From Aristolochia californica (taxonomy: Eukaryota > Streptophyta > Magnoliopsida > Piperales > Aristolochiaceae), in the NCBI GenBank assembly GCA_029961685.1, contig JARWKL010000042.1, positions 124,001 to 188,000 of the forward strand: a stretch of DNA of 64,000 nucleotides, given 5' to 3'. The notes under the pieces are model-generated. The model saw only the letters and a list, made by a program, of their open reading frames with translations. It made no database searches and had not been told where the DNA came from. A program made the position numbers and the translations under genes. The first letter of the stretch is position 1. Every line of letters starts with the position of its first letter. Below are positions 21,803 through 33,212 of this stretch, piece by piece.

Positions 21803-23060
21803 CTCCCCCTCAAGCTAGGGTGAGAGAACAGCATGAACTCCCAGCTTGTTGCAAATGATGTATAAAATATTTTTTATAAAAAATGGCACATCTTCCAATA
21901 TACCTTCATCTTCCAACACTCCCCCTCACGCTGGTGCTCTTGTTCATGAGACCTAGCTGGCATAATATCAATGGGAGTAAATCACTCCTAGCCGCTAAGA
22001 CATTGCTCCATACTCTAGTCTTAACTTGTTGAATTTATGGGAAAAAAAGAAATACTTCATTGCCTTAATTAAATTATTATAATCAAAGTACATAAACCTC
22101 TATTTATAATAGAGGAAGGTAGTAGAGTCCAATTACAATAAAACCACCTTTGTTTCAATTACACCCAAACTCTAACACTTAAAGATAAGTCCTAGCATAA
22201 TTAAATAACTCAATATAGATAAAAGACAAACATAACTCAAACTAGAACTCTTCTAGGATGTGGCCATAAGATAAAAATGCCTTTGTGAGTCCTTCTTGTT
22301 CTTCCAACTTATGTGATAAGGATGTCATCTTGTGGTAGTCATGGTGGGTCCTACTTCTTATGTGTTTGGGCCCATATTGTGGGCCTTCTTTGGTCGTGTG
22401 GCCCATCTTATAATACTCTTAGATATGCGGGCCTTCCTTGGTCGTGTGGGCTTGGGTCTATCTTCCAACACTCCCCCTCAAGCTGGGGGTGAGACAGCAA
22501 TGTGAACTTCCAGCTTGCTGCAAATTATGTATATAATCTTTTGGTATAAAATTGCACATCTTTCAATATGCCTTCATATTCCAACACTCCCCCTCACGTT
22601 GTTGCGTCCTTCAATGAGGCCCTTTTGGCATATTATAACTGAGAGTAAAAATCACTCCAAGCCGGTAAGACATTGCACCATACTCCAGTCCTAATGTTGG
22701 ATGTAGGGTACACTCCATCTTCTGTAGGTAGTATGTCTATCGACATTGGTCTAAAGTGTCCACCACCATGTCCCTCCACAGGACATCGACTCTCAAGTGG
22801 TAGGAGGAATAAAAGCCATTACAGGGGGGTAGTGGGTTTATTTATAATGGTGTCCCAATCCGAACACCGACTCTCATAGTATCCAAACCATGATATTTTT
22901 TAGAGTTAAATTTATCATGGTGTCCCAACCGTGATATTTTTTAGAGTCAAATAAATTATGGTATGAGAAAAGGTACTAAGGTCACCTCTTCTGCAATACC
23001 TATTTCTTGTACTTCTTCTACTTCTCCCCCTTAAGCTAGGAGGTAATGGCAATGATCCCA
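21803..23060 (-). mobile_element. Cluster of inverted LTR 3'-end fragments
   Basis: The motif TTCCAACA followed by CTCCCCCTCA recurs at about 21795, 21912, 22466 and 22580, with a CTCCCCCTTAAGCTAGG relative at about 23025. The text after each copy also recurs (for example ATTGCTCCATACTCTAGTC near 22005 and ATTGCACCATACTCCAGTC near 22672). A truncated inverted LTR of the TGTTACAATG family (about 22028-22355) separates two of the copies. This is a scrambled pile of minus-strand retroelement ends without coding sequence. Confidence 0.65.
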
Positions 23061-23439
23061 GCTTGAACCAAATATCATAGATGCAGGCATAAACCCAAAT
23101 AATAGAGATCTATAGATAAGCCCTAAAACCAGGGAGAAGTGAGATATTTTCTTGATATATCAACTCAAAAGGTGATGCAAAACAATTGGCATAAATTCGG
23201 ATTTTTCAATACAACAGAATTCTAGAATGACCTTTTATTCTTCCAATGCGAATATATCTTTAAATATAGATCAGATTGACATGAAATTTTCTCCTTTTGA
23301 AACTAGACTTAAATAAATTTCATAAAAGTATAACTTCACTTCATAAAATAAAATTATCAAAAGATAAATAATCTGATAGATTTCTGTCTCTGTCATCTGG
23401 CTGAACTAAGTACAGTTTTTCTTTATTTTCCAAAATTAC

Positions 23440-23890
23440 CATTGACTATTCAAAAATCAATATCTATTTATAGAAAAATCATACTGAGAATTGGTAAAAT
23501 AGGTAAGAAAATATACTTACATATATTTCTTTTGATATATAATTCTCCATATAAAGTCTCTTTCTTGATAGCAAAAACTACCTCGAAAGTTGAAACTTTC
23601 TGCCGCTGTTCAAACCTCTTTTTCAATCTGACCTTTCCTGCTTCCAATATCGATTTCTCTTTTTATATAACTCAGATAAAAAATTGGTTGAATAGGTAAA
23701 TGAATATACTTATAGATATTTCTTTTGATATATATTTCTCATATAAAGTCTAGTTCTTGAAAGCATAAAATACCTCAGAATCTGAAGCTTTCTACTGCTG
23801 CACGAACCTTTTTGTAATCTAACCTTTGCTCATTCAAATATCGATATCTCTCTGTATATAACTCCAATTGGAAAAAATAATTTTCATTGG
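23440..23890 (+). repeat. Tandem units of about 192 bp in a retroelement leader
   Basis: AGGTAAGAAAATATACTTA (23502) and AGGTAAATGAATATACTTA (23694) begin two units sharing TTTCTTTTGATATATA, CATATAAAGTCT, TACCTC and a TATCGAT-like end; part of a further unit lies at 23430-23500. The same sequence type occurs at 51290-51568 and 52131-52176, where it again belongs to a Copia leader. Confidence 0.7.
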
Positions 23891-23929
23891 AAAGTAGTCT
23901 CAAATATATTTTCTTAAATATGTTATTGG

Positions 23930-24526
23930 TCGTGTATGTTAATGATATTATCTTGACTGAGAATGATGCTCATAGTAAACAAGAAGTGAAGAATATGATA
24001 TGTCAAGAGTTCAAGACTAATGATTTGGGTATGCTCAAATATTTTCTGGGTATAGAAGTCCTTTAGTCAAACCATGGATAGTATTTTCTCAAAGAAAATA
24101 CGACTTGGATCTTCTTGAAGAAACATAAATGAAGGGCAATAGACCTGTTGATACACCTATGGATGCAAATGAAAATTTGTGTGCCACAACTGGAGAAGAT
24201 GTTGACACTAGAAAATATCTAAGATTTATGAGGAAATTGATCTATCTCACGGTAACTAGGCCAAATATATCATATGTTGTGAGCATGGTAGGTCAATTCA
24301 TTCCCAAACCACAAATTACTCGTTGGCAAGCGTTGGAGAGAATACTACAATACTTAAAAGGTGTTCCAGGAAGGGATTGCTATATAAACAACATGGTCAC
24401 TTCAATATAGAAGGCTTCTCAGATGTAGATTGGGTTGGATCACCCGATGATAGAAAATTTACATCTGGGTATTGTATCCTTGTTGGGGGGAACTTGGTCA
24501 CATGGAAAAACAAAAAGCAAAATGTG
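23930..24526 (+). pseudogene. Copia reverse transcriptase / RNase H remnant, 5' part
   Basis: The reading VYVNDIILTEND shows the catalytic YVDD box with the first Asp changed to Asn. It continues with FKTNDLGMLKYFLGIEVL, then stops, then PVDTPMDANENLCATTGEDV and the RNase H start SDVDWVGSPDDRKFTSGYCI. It is interrupted at KNKKQNVVA by the hAT element and resumes at 29790. The loss of the catalytic Asp and several stops make it inactive. Confidence 0.88.
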
Positions 24527-24949
24527 GTTGCAAGTAAGGGTGGCTTCGAACCGAGCCAGCTCGCGAGCCTCTCGAGTTCGGCTCGGTTGGAAACATTATA
24601 TTTCGATCTCGAGCCGAGCTCGAGTTCAGGGATGGGCTCGTTTACATTAACGAGTCAAGCTTGAGCAGAGCCCGGTTCGGCTCGTCAGCTCGCGAGCCAA
24701 CTCGTTAATATAACGAGCGATTCAGGGATCGGGAGACCTCTCTTCAATTCGGGAAATCTCTTTATGAAACCCATACCTCAATCTACAATTTCCATGCCGT
24801 TTCAGCGTGATTTCTTGCGGAAATCGCTGTCCGTCGGCAAGTATTCAAGGGAAATGGGGGATTTGGTCTTCAAATCCTTCGTTCTCCCTCTCCCTCTTCG
24901 ATTCCTCGATTTCTTCATCTACGATTTTTGTCTCTTCTTCCTCTACGAT

Positions 24950-26460
24950 TTCTTTCTCTTCTTCCTCTTCGATTTCTTCATCCAAGTTTTTCCTCGTCGA
25001 CGAGACGAAATCGACGGTCTGACGGAAGGAGGTAAGATTTTTATTTAATCTTTCTATTTTTTTTCATCGCCGAGCTAACTAAAAAATCTCTAACTCTCAC
25101 TTCGTTTCTCAGCAGTGCTCCTTCATTCTTGGAAAGTCTTTTTGGATATCCGAACGGCAAACACACTGTTTTTGTAAGCAAATGTTATTTTTCTCAGCTC
25201 TATTTTTTTTTTCCGATATTTCCAGCTGACAGGTCAAAGTACACTCGGGAAGAAATTATTGGAAGAAAACTGGTATGAATTTTATTTCATGATTTTGAGT
25301 GTTGATACTATTTGATTTTTTGAAACGGTGAGTTCTTGATTTAGGGGTAGAAGGTAAGAAGATCATCTTATACAGATTGTATAAGGTTGACCTATTTTAT
25401 TCTATTAATTTTTTTTTCATTTTGTTTTATTTTTTGCTTGAGTGTGCCATCAATTGCATTCTAGCTGGCTGAGAGCCAGGAAACTTCATACTGAGCTAAC
25501 ATTCAAGAAGGAAAGGAAGGGTGGGGGAGAAAAATACTCCACCTTGTCATTTGTTATGTTTTTGTATATCTCAGAATGACTTACTAAGCTCAAGTGCTAT
25601 AATGTTTGGAAAATAGTTGGTTGGTTGTTAATGATTTTTTTGCTCAAATTCCATTGTTCTTCATAAATGAAGTTATTATTCTAAACTTTCAAATATTTTT
25701 ATGTTGTGGGATCTTGTTTCTTTTTTGCCTTCTTATTTTTAGGTGTCTGGCCTCTTATAAAATTTTATACGTTTATCATACATTTTAGCATAAAAACAGC
25801 AATGGTATTCAAATTGTTACTTGATATATTTTAGCAATGGAATTTTATTTCATGATTTTGAGTGTTAATAACATATTTTGTTCAATAATACTCTATTATA
25901 GTTAATGAAATCAGGAGCTTTCTTAATTGCATCCAACTTCTCTTTATTATAAAAAAGAATAAAAAAAGTTAGTTTTTGTCCTTCTTTCTTAATTCTCATT
26001 GAACTTATATCTACTATTGTTCTCAAATGTTCTATGGCTTGATGTATTAGCAAAAGTGATTTGATAGTTCCTTTTCTATCTTTTGGAAATTGAGATCTTG
26101 TGTGTGAACCTTTGATGTCTTAAATTTACTCATTGGATGATATATGATGCCTAAACCTTGTCAAATGTTCATAATTCGTTGAATTGATACGTTAGATATA
26201 GACGGATGTAAATTATCTCTCTATTTTACATTCGATTTTTATCCTTCCTCTTCGATTTCTTCATCCGAAGTTCTTCCTTGCTGACGAGACGAAAGCGACG
26301 GTCCGACGGGAGGTAAGATTTTTATTTAATGTTTTGTTTTTTTTTTGTTGCCGACCTAACCCTACTAAATTTCTAACTCTCGCTTCGTTTCAGCAGTGCT
26401 CCTTCATTCTTGGAAAGGCTTTTGGAGATATCCCTGAACGGCGAACACACTTTCAAGTTC
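24950..26460 (+). repeat. Direct repeat of about 210 bp inside the hAT element
   Basis: Two blocks, about 24958-25170 and 26240-26450, share CTTCCTCTTCGATTTCTTCA, GACGAGACGAAA, CGACGGTC, GGTAAGATTTTTATTTAAT and CAGCAGTGCTCCTTCATTC in the same order. Each looks like a short exon end, a GTAAGA donor and the next acceptor. The element thus has a duplicated 5' region, perhaps alternative leader exons of the transposase transcript. Confidence 0.8.
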
Positions 26461-26817
26461 TATAAGTGTTGATTTTTTTTCATTTTTATCATTAATTTCT
26501 TGGTATTGAGGTTGAATTTCATCAGAATATTAGAAGAGAATGTTGGTGTGCTTATTTCCTTATCTTAGAAGCTTTTAAATTTATATATAAAAAAAGGATC
26601 GGTATATTGGACTAGAAACTATTGGGTGCAGGGCTACTGGCTCAAAGAGACCCCGCTGCATTGAAAAACAAGGGTCGTTCTCGATTGTCACAATGTCACG
26701 TACCTTCCTCTAAGAATAAACAAGTATCTTAAATTATGTGTAGGATCTTTGTTGTTCGGATAACTTTCTTTTCTTTATGTTTTTAATTTGTAATTTTGTT
26801 TTTTTGTAGAAGTAAGA

Positions 26818-29017
26818 ATGTCAACACCTCCTCAATTGACATCAATAATTAACACTAGTTCTAGTGTGACTATAAATAGTGACTCAACTCCACCAGAGTC
26901 ACTACCCTCTGTCATAGAAGTGGGCCCAGATGAAATTACCATAAATGAGGATGAAGGTGATTCTACTCATACTTCAAAAAGACAAAAAAAGTCTCATCTA
27001 TGGTTGGAATTCAAAGAAGTATCACTTAATGGTACAAAAAAGGCTCAGTGCGTTCATTGTAAAATCAATTTTTGAGTGTTATTAGTGGTGGAGTGACCAC
27101 ACATATGAGTTGACATTTGAAACGTTGCACTAGTAGAAAAGTGGCAATGAGAAAACAAAAAACCTTAAACTTTCAACCAGTGGGAGCGGGGTCTAATGTT
27201 GATCAAAGTCCATCTAGACTTCCTTTTATGGCTTTTAGAGGAAAATATGATCAAGCTAAAATGAGAGTACTCATTGCTCATTAGATTCTTATGCATGAGC
27301 ATCCATTCATGACATTAGAAGAGGAGGGATTTAATTTTGTAATGAAGATGGCAAATATGAATTATGAGAAAATATCTAGTAAGACTATTAAGAAGGAGTG
27401 TATGGAGGTGTATGAGGCAGAGAAAAAGAAATTGAAAATTTTGTTAAAAGAGATTAACAAGATTAGTCCTACCACGGATCTTTGGAAGTCTCAAAATCAA
27501 AAAATTGAATACATGGTTATTACTGGGCATTTTATTGACAGTAATTGGAAGCTACAAAAATGAGTCATGAGTTTTGTGCATCTTCCTCCTCCTCGTCATG
27601 GCGTTGATATAGCAGATGCAATTTACAAGTGTTTGAAAGAGTGGGAGATTGAAAATAAAGTTTTTAGTATTTCAGTTGATAATGCTGCATATAATGATGT
27701 TTGTATCAGAGTTTTGAAACAAGATTTTTCAAGGAAAAAAAAATTGGTGTGTGGTGGAAAGTTGTTTCATGTGCGTTGTTGTGCTCATATTTTGAACTTA
27801 TTAGTCCAAGATGGTCTTGTTCAGATTAAAGTATCATTGATAATGTGCGTAAAAGTGTCAAATTCATAAATCTGTCTGAGGCTAGACTTCGCACTTTTTC
27901 TGAAATTGTACAACAATTAGAACTTGGTGAAAAGAGGTTGGTTATTGATTGTCCAACTCGTTGGAACTCCACTTATGACATGTTGTCTTCTGCATTAAAA
28001 TTCAAAGATGCATTCTCTAGATTTAAAGTTAGAGAACCAACATATGATTGTTTGCCAAGTTTTGATGAATGGGAAAAGGTTGACATGGTGTGTGAGATTT
28101 TAGAAGTTTTTAATGCAGTTATTAATATAATTTCTGGGAGTGACTACCCTACTTCTAATTTGTACCTTAGTGAGGTATATAGGGTAAAAGAAGTTCTGGA
28201 TTTTCATTCTACAAATGAAAATGTTTTTATTAGGACAATGGTTAGTAGAATGAAAGAGAAATTTGAGAAGTATTGGGGTGAATGCAATTTATTGATGGTT
28301 GTTGCTTCAGTTTTGGATCCAAGGGTCAAATTAAAGTTGATCGAAATGTGTTTTTCAGTGATATATTCTATGGAGGAAGCTACAATGAATATAAATTTAG
28401 TTCGACGCACCTTATATGAGATCTATGATGTATATGTATCCTTATATAATGTGGATATTAGAAATGAAGAGATTGTTTCAAGTACTAGTAGCTCTATGGG
28501 TGTTTCCACAAGTCGTAGGCCTTCATCAAGTTCAGGTTGGTCAAAGTTGATGAGTTATATGAAACAAAAGGATGTAGTTAATTCACCAAGGTCAGAATTG
28601 GAAATTTATCTTGAAGAAGGTGTATATAGTTGTGAGGAAACTTCACAATATGATTTTGATGTTTTAGAATAGTGGAAAGTGAATCATATGAAATTTCAAG
28701 TATTATCTGAGATAGCAGCAGACATCCTTGTAATTCCCATATCCACAGTAGCTTCAAAGTCTACATTTAGTGTTAGTGGTAGAGTAATAAACTCATATCG
28801 TTCTTCCTTGGCACCAAGTACAGTTCAAGCTTTGATTTGTGGCAGTGATTGGATTCGGGTTCTTCACGGTGTAAAGAAAAATCAAAAGGTGAATTTCTTT
28901 GATCAATTATTTATTATGATATTTTTTAGTATATTTTTTAGTTTTATTTATTAAAATTTTGTTTTATGATTACAGCCTGAGAAGAAGAGTGTAGAGATAA
29001 TGCTACCAGCTACATGA
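26818..29017 (+). pseudogene. hAT transposase (zf-BED / RICESLEEPER-like), broken
   Basis: A start at 26818 gives an N-terminal acidic part, then a BED zinc-finger beginning (LWLEFKEVSLNGTKKAQCVH) that is broken by a stop at 27073 and further stops. The transposase core continues in pieces at 27291-27563 (TTDLWKSQNQKIEYMVITGH), 27567-27866 (SVDNAAYNDVCIRVL) and 27845-28672 (DCPTRWNSTYDMLSS). The C-terminal hATC dimerisation domain is at 28682-28888 (IPISTVASKSTFSVSGR, SSLAPSTVQALICGSDW). A GT-AG intron 28889-28975 precedes a last short exon ending in TGA at 29017. The minimum damage is a BED-finger stop, a TGA at 27561 and a frameshift near 27845. Confidence 0.9.
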
Positions 29018-29797
29018 TTTTTCATGTTTCTCTCATCATGGTAATTTTAATATTTTTAACGACATTAAGTAACTAGTAATGGAAGAGTATTTTTTTATCT
29101 GACAATAACTAATTTTATTTTTTTGTTTTTGTCATAGGTGGAGATTTTGTTCATGCAGGGACGTATCTTCTAGCATTAAGATAAACAATTATAGTTTGTA
29201 ATTTTATAATGGATTTATAGTTTTTATTTGGGTGATTGTAAATTGATAGTGATATTTCATTTAATTTTGTTGTGTTTGATTATTGTATGAAGTTTATTTA
29301 TAATATTATGCAGTGTATGAAGTGTTTAGACTATTTTATGGAGTGTTTATGGAGAATTTATGAAGTGTTTATGGAGTATTTATGGAGTGTTTATGCAGGT
29401 ATTATATATATTGACTATGCCCAATTTTAAGTAGAGGTCATGCCGAATTTTATACAGGTATTATATACATAGATTATACTCAATTTTAAGAAGAGGTTAT
29501 GCCTCAATCTTATACACGTATTATATATATAGGTTATGCCTAATTTTTTGTAGTGGTCATGTCCAATTTTATGTAAAATGTATGTATAATTTTATATATA
29601 ATTTATTTGATATATATTTTTTGAAAATTTTTAAATGTATGTTGAGGCTCGAGTTCAGCTCGAAGCCCGGCTCGAGCTCAATTAAAAATTTTGGGCTCGA
29701 GCTCGATAATAATTTTAGGCTCGAGACGAGGCGAGGCTCGAAGCTCAGCTCAAAATATTTAAATCAAGCTCGGCTCGATGCCACCCCTAGTTGCAAG

Positions 29798-30151
29798 ATC
29801 TAGTGCTGAAGCAGAATACCGAGCTATGGTCCACACTATAAGTGAACTTTTATGGATAATGACTCTTCTTACCAAATTGGGATTTTATAAAGGAGGCTCT
29901 ATGGACCTACATTGTGATAATCAAGCAACTATTCACATTACGTCAAATCCAGTCTTCCATAAAAAAAAATATATATTGAAGTGGATTGTCATTTTATACA
30001 GGAAAAGTTTCAAGCAGGAATAATTTCTTGTAAGTATGTTTCATCTCAAGAGCAATTAGCTGATATCCTCACCAAACCGATTACATCCAAAATTCTATCT
30101 TATATAGGTGGCAAGTTTATGATGTATTTTCTCCTCCAACTTGAGGGGGAG
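29798..30151 (+). pseudogene. Copia RNase H remnant, 3' part, and polypurine tract
   Basis: Continuation of the RNase H domain after the hAT element: SSAEAEYRAMVHTISELLWI, DLHCDNQATIHITSNPVFH, then a frameshift in an A-run at about 29965, then CKYVSSQEQLADILTKPI. CTTGAGGGGGAG at 30140-30151 is the polypurine tract next to the 3' LTR. Confidence 0.9.
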
Positions 30152-30404
30152 TGTTGGAAGATGGGCTCAAGCCCACAAGCTCAAGGCTAGAAGCCCACAC
30201 ATCGAAGGAGTACCAAAGTGGTTATTTATGGTATGTTCCATAAGGATGGCATAAATATGTAAATACATTGTCTTAGTATGTCTTTTAATCTGTTGAGTTG
30301 TAACCCTAAGGGCTTTGTGACACTATAAATAAGAGCATTGGCTAAGAGGTAAGGCATTCAAGCCTTCTCCTCTTTTTGAAAAATCGTCCAACCACCCTCT
30401 CTTC

Positions 30405-30976
30405 TATCAAACGCCTAGCCAATACAACCCAAAAGACCGGTCTGTTAAGTGTGGAAAGCCAAGTAACTAACCCAGGTTGACCAAGGGTGGACGGAACCTA
30501 ACCCAGGTGGACCGAAACCACCTAACTCTGACACCCACCATTCCCGTTCCCTACCGCTTCCATCGGGATTCAAATGCAGAATGTGGTGCCCAGCTCTGAT
30601 ACCAAATGTCAAACACCTAGCCAATACTACCCAAAAGACCGGCCTGGTAGGTAGCAGAAAGCCAAGTACTTAACCCAGGACCATAACAACACATCCCACT
30701 TTCACGAGTTGATGACCACGGCGGTCCACTCTAGCGACGACCTACTCTAGCAACGGCCCACTCTAGAGATGACCCACTCTAGCACACTGCTAGGTTGCCC
30801 CCTTCGCGAGGTCGCCCCTTCGCTAGGTCGCCCCCTCCAGGATTCAAACTCAAGACGTGGGTGCCTGCTTTGATACCATATTAAATGCCTAGCCAATACA
30901 ACCCAAAAGACCGGTTTGTTAAGTGCGGAAAGCCAAGTAACTAACCCAGGTGGACCGGCACCACCTAGCTCTGACA
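30405..30976 (-). mobile_element. TRIM-like element with three LTR copies, inside a Copia 3' LTR
   Basis: CCTAGCCAATACAACCCAAA-type repeats start at 30405, 30607 and 30879. The first and third end CTCTGACA (30533, 30976). The second and third are directly preceded by CTCTGATACCA and CTTTGATACCA, complements of an initiator-Met primer site, so the element is minus-oriented with two internal domains and three terminal repeats. A perfect target duplication TCTTC lies at 30400-30404 and 30977-30981. The middle repeat is truncated. It has no coding capacity. The Copia LTR it interrupts reads on smoothly across it. Confidence 0.82.
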
Positions 30977-31058
30977 TCTTCTCCCTTGATGCATTCTCTC
31001 CTTCTTCTTCCACGTTAACCTAGAGTCATTCTCATGGGGTCCTAACTTCTAAAAAAGT

Positions 31059-31868
31059 GAAACAATGGGTGATTGCTTTCTCTGTATTGGAAAAGGTTGA
31101 CATTAAAGCCCTAAAGAAGCTTTTGGTGCAGAAGCGGATGTTTGTTTAAAATGCTTGATTTTAGCATCATGCATTTCTTATTAGATTTTTTCTTCTTTCC
31201 TTTCTATGTCTAGTATTTGATAGAATATGTATCGATTTCAAGGCATTTCCTCTTGGATTGCAAGTTACGACAAGAAATATAGAAGTATCTTTCTCTTAGA
31301 CAGATGTACCAGGTGGTTGACCATAAACTGAAATCTGAGGCTAAGATTGATTGTCATGTGCACAAGTGATTCCAACTTGTTCAAAACTGCAGGATGGTGA
31401 TGGTTTGGAGCTCAAAAAAAGAATCTCGGGATGTTTCCTACCATATCTCGTTGGTTTATTGATCCTTCAAAGGTTGAGGAGAGCTTTCAAACACTTAATC
31501 AATTGAAGGACAAACAATTGGAGGAGTTTGACCTTTCTTTTGGTTCCTAACACTAGTTTACAGCAAGCACTTACATATCGAGTACTTACTTGTTAACCTT
31601 TATAACTCTTCACAAGGAGGAACTTGTTTAATTTGAATTTGATATATTCCTAATTTGAAAAAGTTTGATGCTTTCCAAATGTACAGGATGACTTATTGAA
31701 GATATTGGGTGATAAACACTCATTATATAATTTTCTTAATACTCTTTCAATCAAGTGTTCTTATTTACTTTTCAACAAGAATATGTCAAGGAAATCCTTA
31801 TTGAGGCTGCTGCACAGAAATCTGCTGGAAACTTTAAAGTGGTTAAGTCATGCATGAATCTGCTAGTG
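31059..31868 (+). pseudogene. PDS5-like pseudogene copy 2, exons after the Copia insertion
   Basis: Pieces in order: 31059-31136 (VKQWVIAFSVLEKVDIKALK), about 31266-31312 (YLSLRQMYQ, preceded by a stop where the family has Gln), 31393 to about 31580 (DPSKVEESFQTLNQLKD, with a frameshift before it and a stop after FGS) and 31687-31868 (DDLLKILGDKHSLYNFLNTL, then a one-base deletion, then EILIEAAAQKSAGN). Intron borders GT/AG are mostly kept. These correspond to the middle HEAT region of PDS5. Confidence 0.87.
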
Positions 31869-32321
31869 GTAAGACCTTGGTTACCTTTTTTGATGTTCCA
31901 CTATATTAGGTCCACTTCACTAGAAGTTGTCTTTTATTTATATTAAACTACATTTGTATTTTACATGTGCCCTTCAATTTTGAGAAGAGTTTGTGAGCCA
32001 TATTTCAAAAGTTATTAGAAGTTGGTCTTGCAACTTTATATTACATCAATTCTATGCTACGAAATTGTAGATTTTGTGTTGTTCTTCCAAAAATGAATAG
32101 CCAAAGTTAGTAGATCTCTTCCCATCTAATAAATATAGAATTTTTCCAAGCCAAAACCTAAGTGGGATTATTCTTCCACACACAATAACTTACTCTCATT
32201 CAACTAGCCTGAGACATGGAGCACAAGTATAGATCGCGAACTTCTTACCCACTAATAAATTGTTATTCTATAATTAATTTTTTTTAATCTTTAAATAACT
32301 GAAAGAAAGCTGATCATATGT

Positions 32322-33038
32322 AACTGGGATCAGAAAATACCTGTTGATGTCTTTCATTTGACTCTAAGAACATCATAGGGTAAGTATTGTTTCCTTCAAA
32401 ATATTTGTGAAAATATTTGACTTGCAGTAGCTTTTACAGTAGCTTCTCATGCATTGGATGCTATGAGTCTCCCCTCTAGTTTGCATATCTTTCATTTCAT
32501 ATATGTGATAAATATTAAGATTTAAGTTGCTTTTGAGTAGTATATTTACTGCATTCAGTTCCTCTTGCAGGATTCCTACCCCCAGCTTAGGAAACTTGTT
32601 GAAACCAGTGCGCAAAAAGGCTCAAACCTTTTAGGAAAGCAACCCCACGGATCTTATACAAGGATTGGCCTGGTCGATACAAACAAATATTCCAACACTT
32701 CCCCGCACGGGCAAAACCGGTGGACAAATTCACCGGAAAAACCCAGGACAAATTTCTGGAAAAACCCAGATCAAATTCGGTGGGAGCGGGATTCGAACTC
32801 GGTACTAACCTGCTTTGATACCATGTTGAAACTAGTGCGCTAAAAGGCTCGAACCTTTTAGGAAAGCAACCCCACGGATCTTATACAAGGACTGGCCCGG
32901 TCGATACAAATAAATATTCCAACAAAACTATTTCTCAACAAAATTCACCAACATATAAAGGAGAGGCTTCTGGATGCGAAGTATGCCTGTGCTTTCTTAT
33001 TTAACATCATTGAAGCCCAACCACCTGAATTTAAAGAG
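32322..33038 (+). pseudogene. PDS5-like pseudogene copy 2, exon split by a TRIM
   Basis: 32322-32376 reads NWDQKIPVDVFHLTLRTS then TAG before a GTAAG donor. 32572-32596 reads DSYPQLRKL, is interrupted by the TRIM at 32597, and resumes at 32930 as FLNKIHQHIKERLLDAKYAC up to the donor at about 33039. Between 31868 and 32322 there is room for none of the several hundred residues that plant PDS5 has there, so a central block has been deleted. 31869-32321 itself holds no recognisable exon. Confidence 0.82.
32597..32924 (-). mobile_element. TRIM element, 328 bp, inserted in a PDS5-like exon
   Basis: Two 101-bp terminal repeats (32597-32697, 32824-32924) start TGTTGAAAC, end TTCCAACA and differ at about six positions. 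The complement of the primer site, CTTTGATACCA, abuts the right repeat, and the complement of a purine tract (CTTCCCCG) follows the left one, so it is minus-oriented. The perfect target duplication AAACT is at 32592-32596 and 32925-32929. Removing it restores the exon reading PQLRKLFLNKIHQHI. Confidence 0.95.
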
Positions 33039-33212
33039 GTAGGGTACTATCATTTTCACAGTTCACATAAACTTAGTCACTAAAATTTCTTCCAATAATG
33101 ATGCATATTATGGTTTAACAGACTTCATCTTTTCTTTTCTTTTTTGGAAATTGTCATTTGGTGGGTCGAAAGCTTCCTCATGTTTACTAATGTATTTAAC
33201 CATTTTTGTATT

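Larger units (their letters stand above)
24535..29789 (+). mobile_element. Complete-looking hAT element inserted in Copia RNase H
   Basis: The termini are TAAGGGTGGC on the left and GCCACCCCTA on the right (inverse of TAGGGGTGGC), 5255 bp apart, with a perfect 8-bp target duplication GTTGCAAG at 24527-24534 and 29790-29797, as expected for hAT. Excising it restores RNase H (NVVARSSAEAEYRAM). Both subterminal zones (24540-24720, 29640-29780) are packed with GCTCGAG/GAGCTCG words, a plausible transposase-binding array. The left terminal base pair at the third position differs (A for G), and the transposase gene is broken, so current autonomy is unlikely. Confidence 0.93.
19987..31053 (+). mobile_element. 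Copia element inserted in a PDS5-like exon, heavily nested
   Basis: The 5' LTR is 19987-20377 (391 bp) and the 3' LTR is 30152-31053 (902 bp because it holds a TRIM). The TSD AAAGT is at 19982-19986 and 31054-31058, and removing the element restores the PDS5 reading KDKV-KQWVIAFSVLEK. The primer site is TGTTATGAGAGC at 20378 and the polypurine tract CTTGAGGGGGAG at 30140. Internally there is a short gag start (21237-21366), inverted LTR fragments (21367-23060), a leader-like repeat block, then reverse transcriptase and RNase H interrupted by a hAT element. Integrase and most of gag are gone, so it is not autonomous. Confidence 0.9.

Noticed and set aside
23440..23890. Satellite or CRISPR-like array
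   Set aside because: Only two to three diverged units of 192 bp in a retroelement leader, and the genome is eukaryotic.
30540..30880. Possible tRNA or Cassandra-type 5S RNA inside the TRIM repeats
   Set aside because: No 5S rRNA internal promoter sequence is recognisable and the text is explained by TRIM internal domains.
32790..32823. tRNA-like text (GGATTCGAACTC near a primer-like box)
   Set aside because: It is the internal region of a TRIM next to its primer-site complement; no cloverleaf can be drawn from the flanks.
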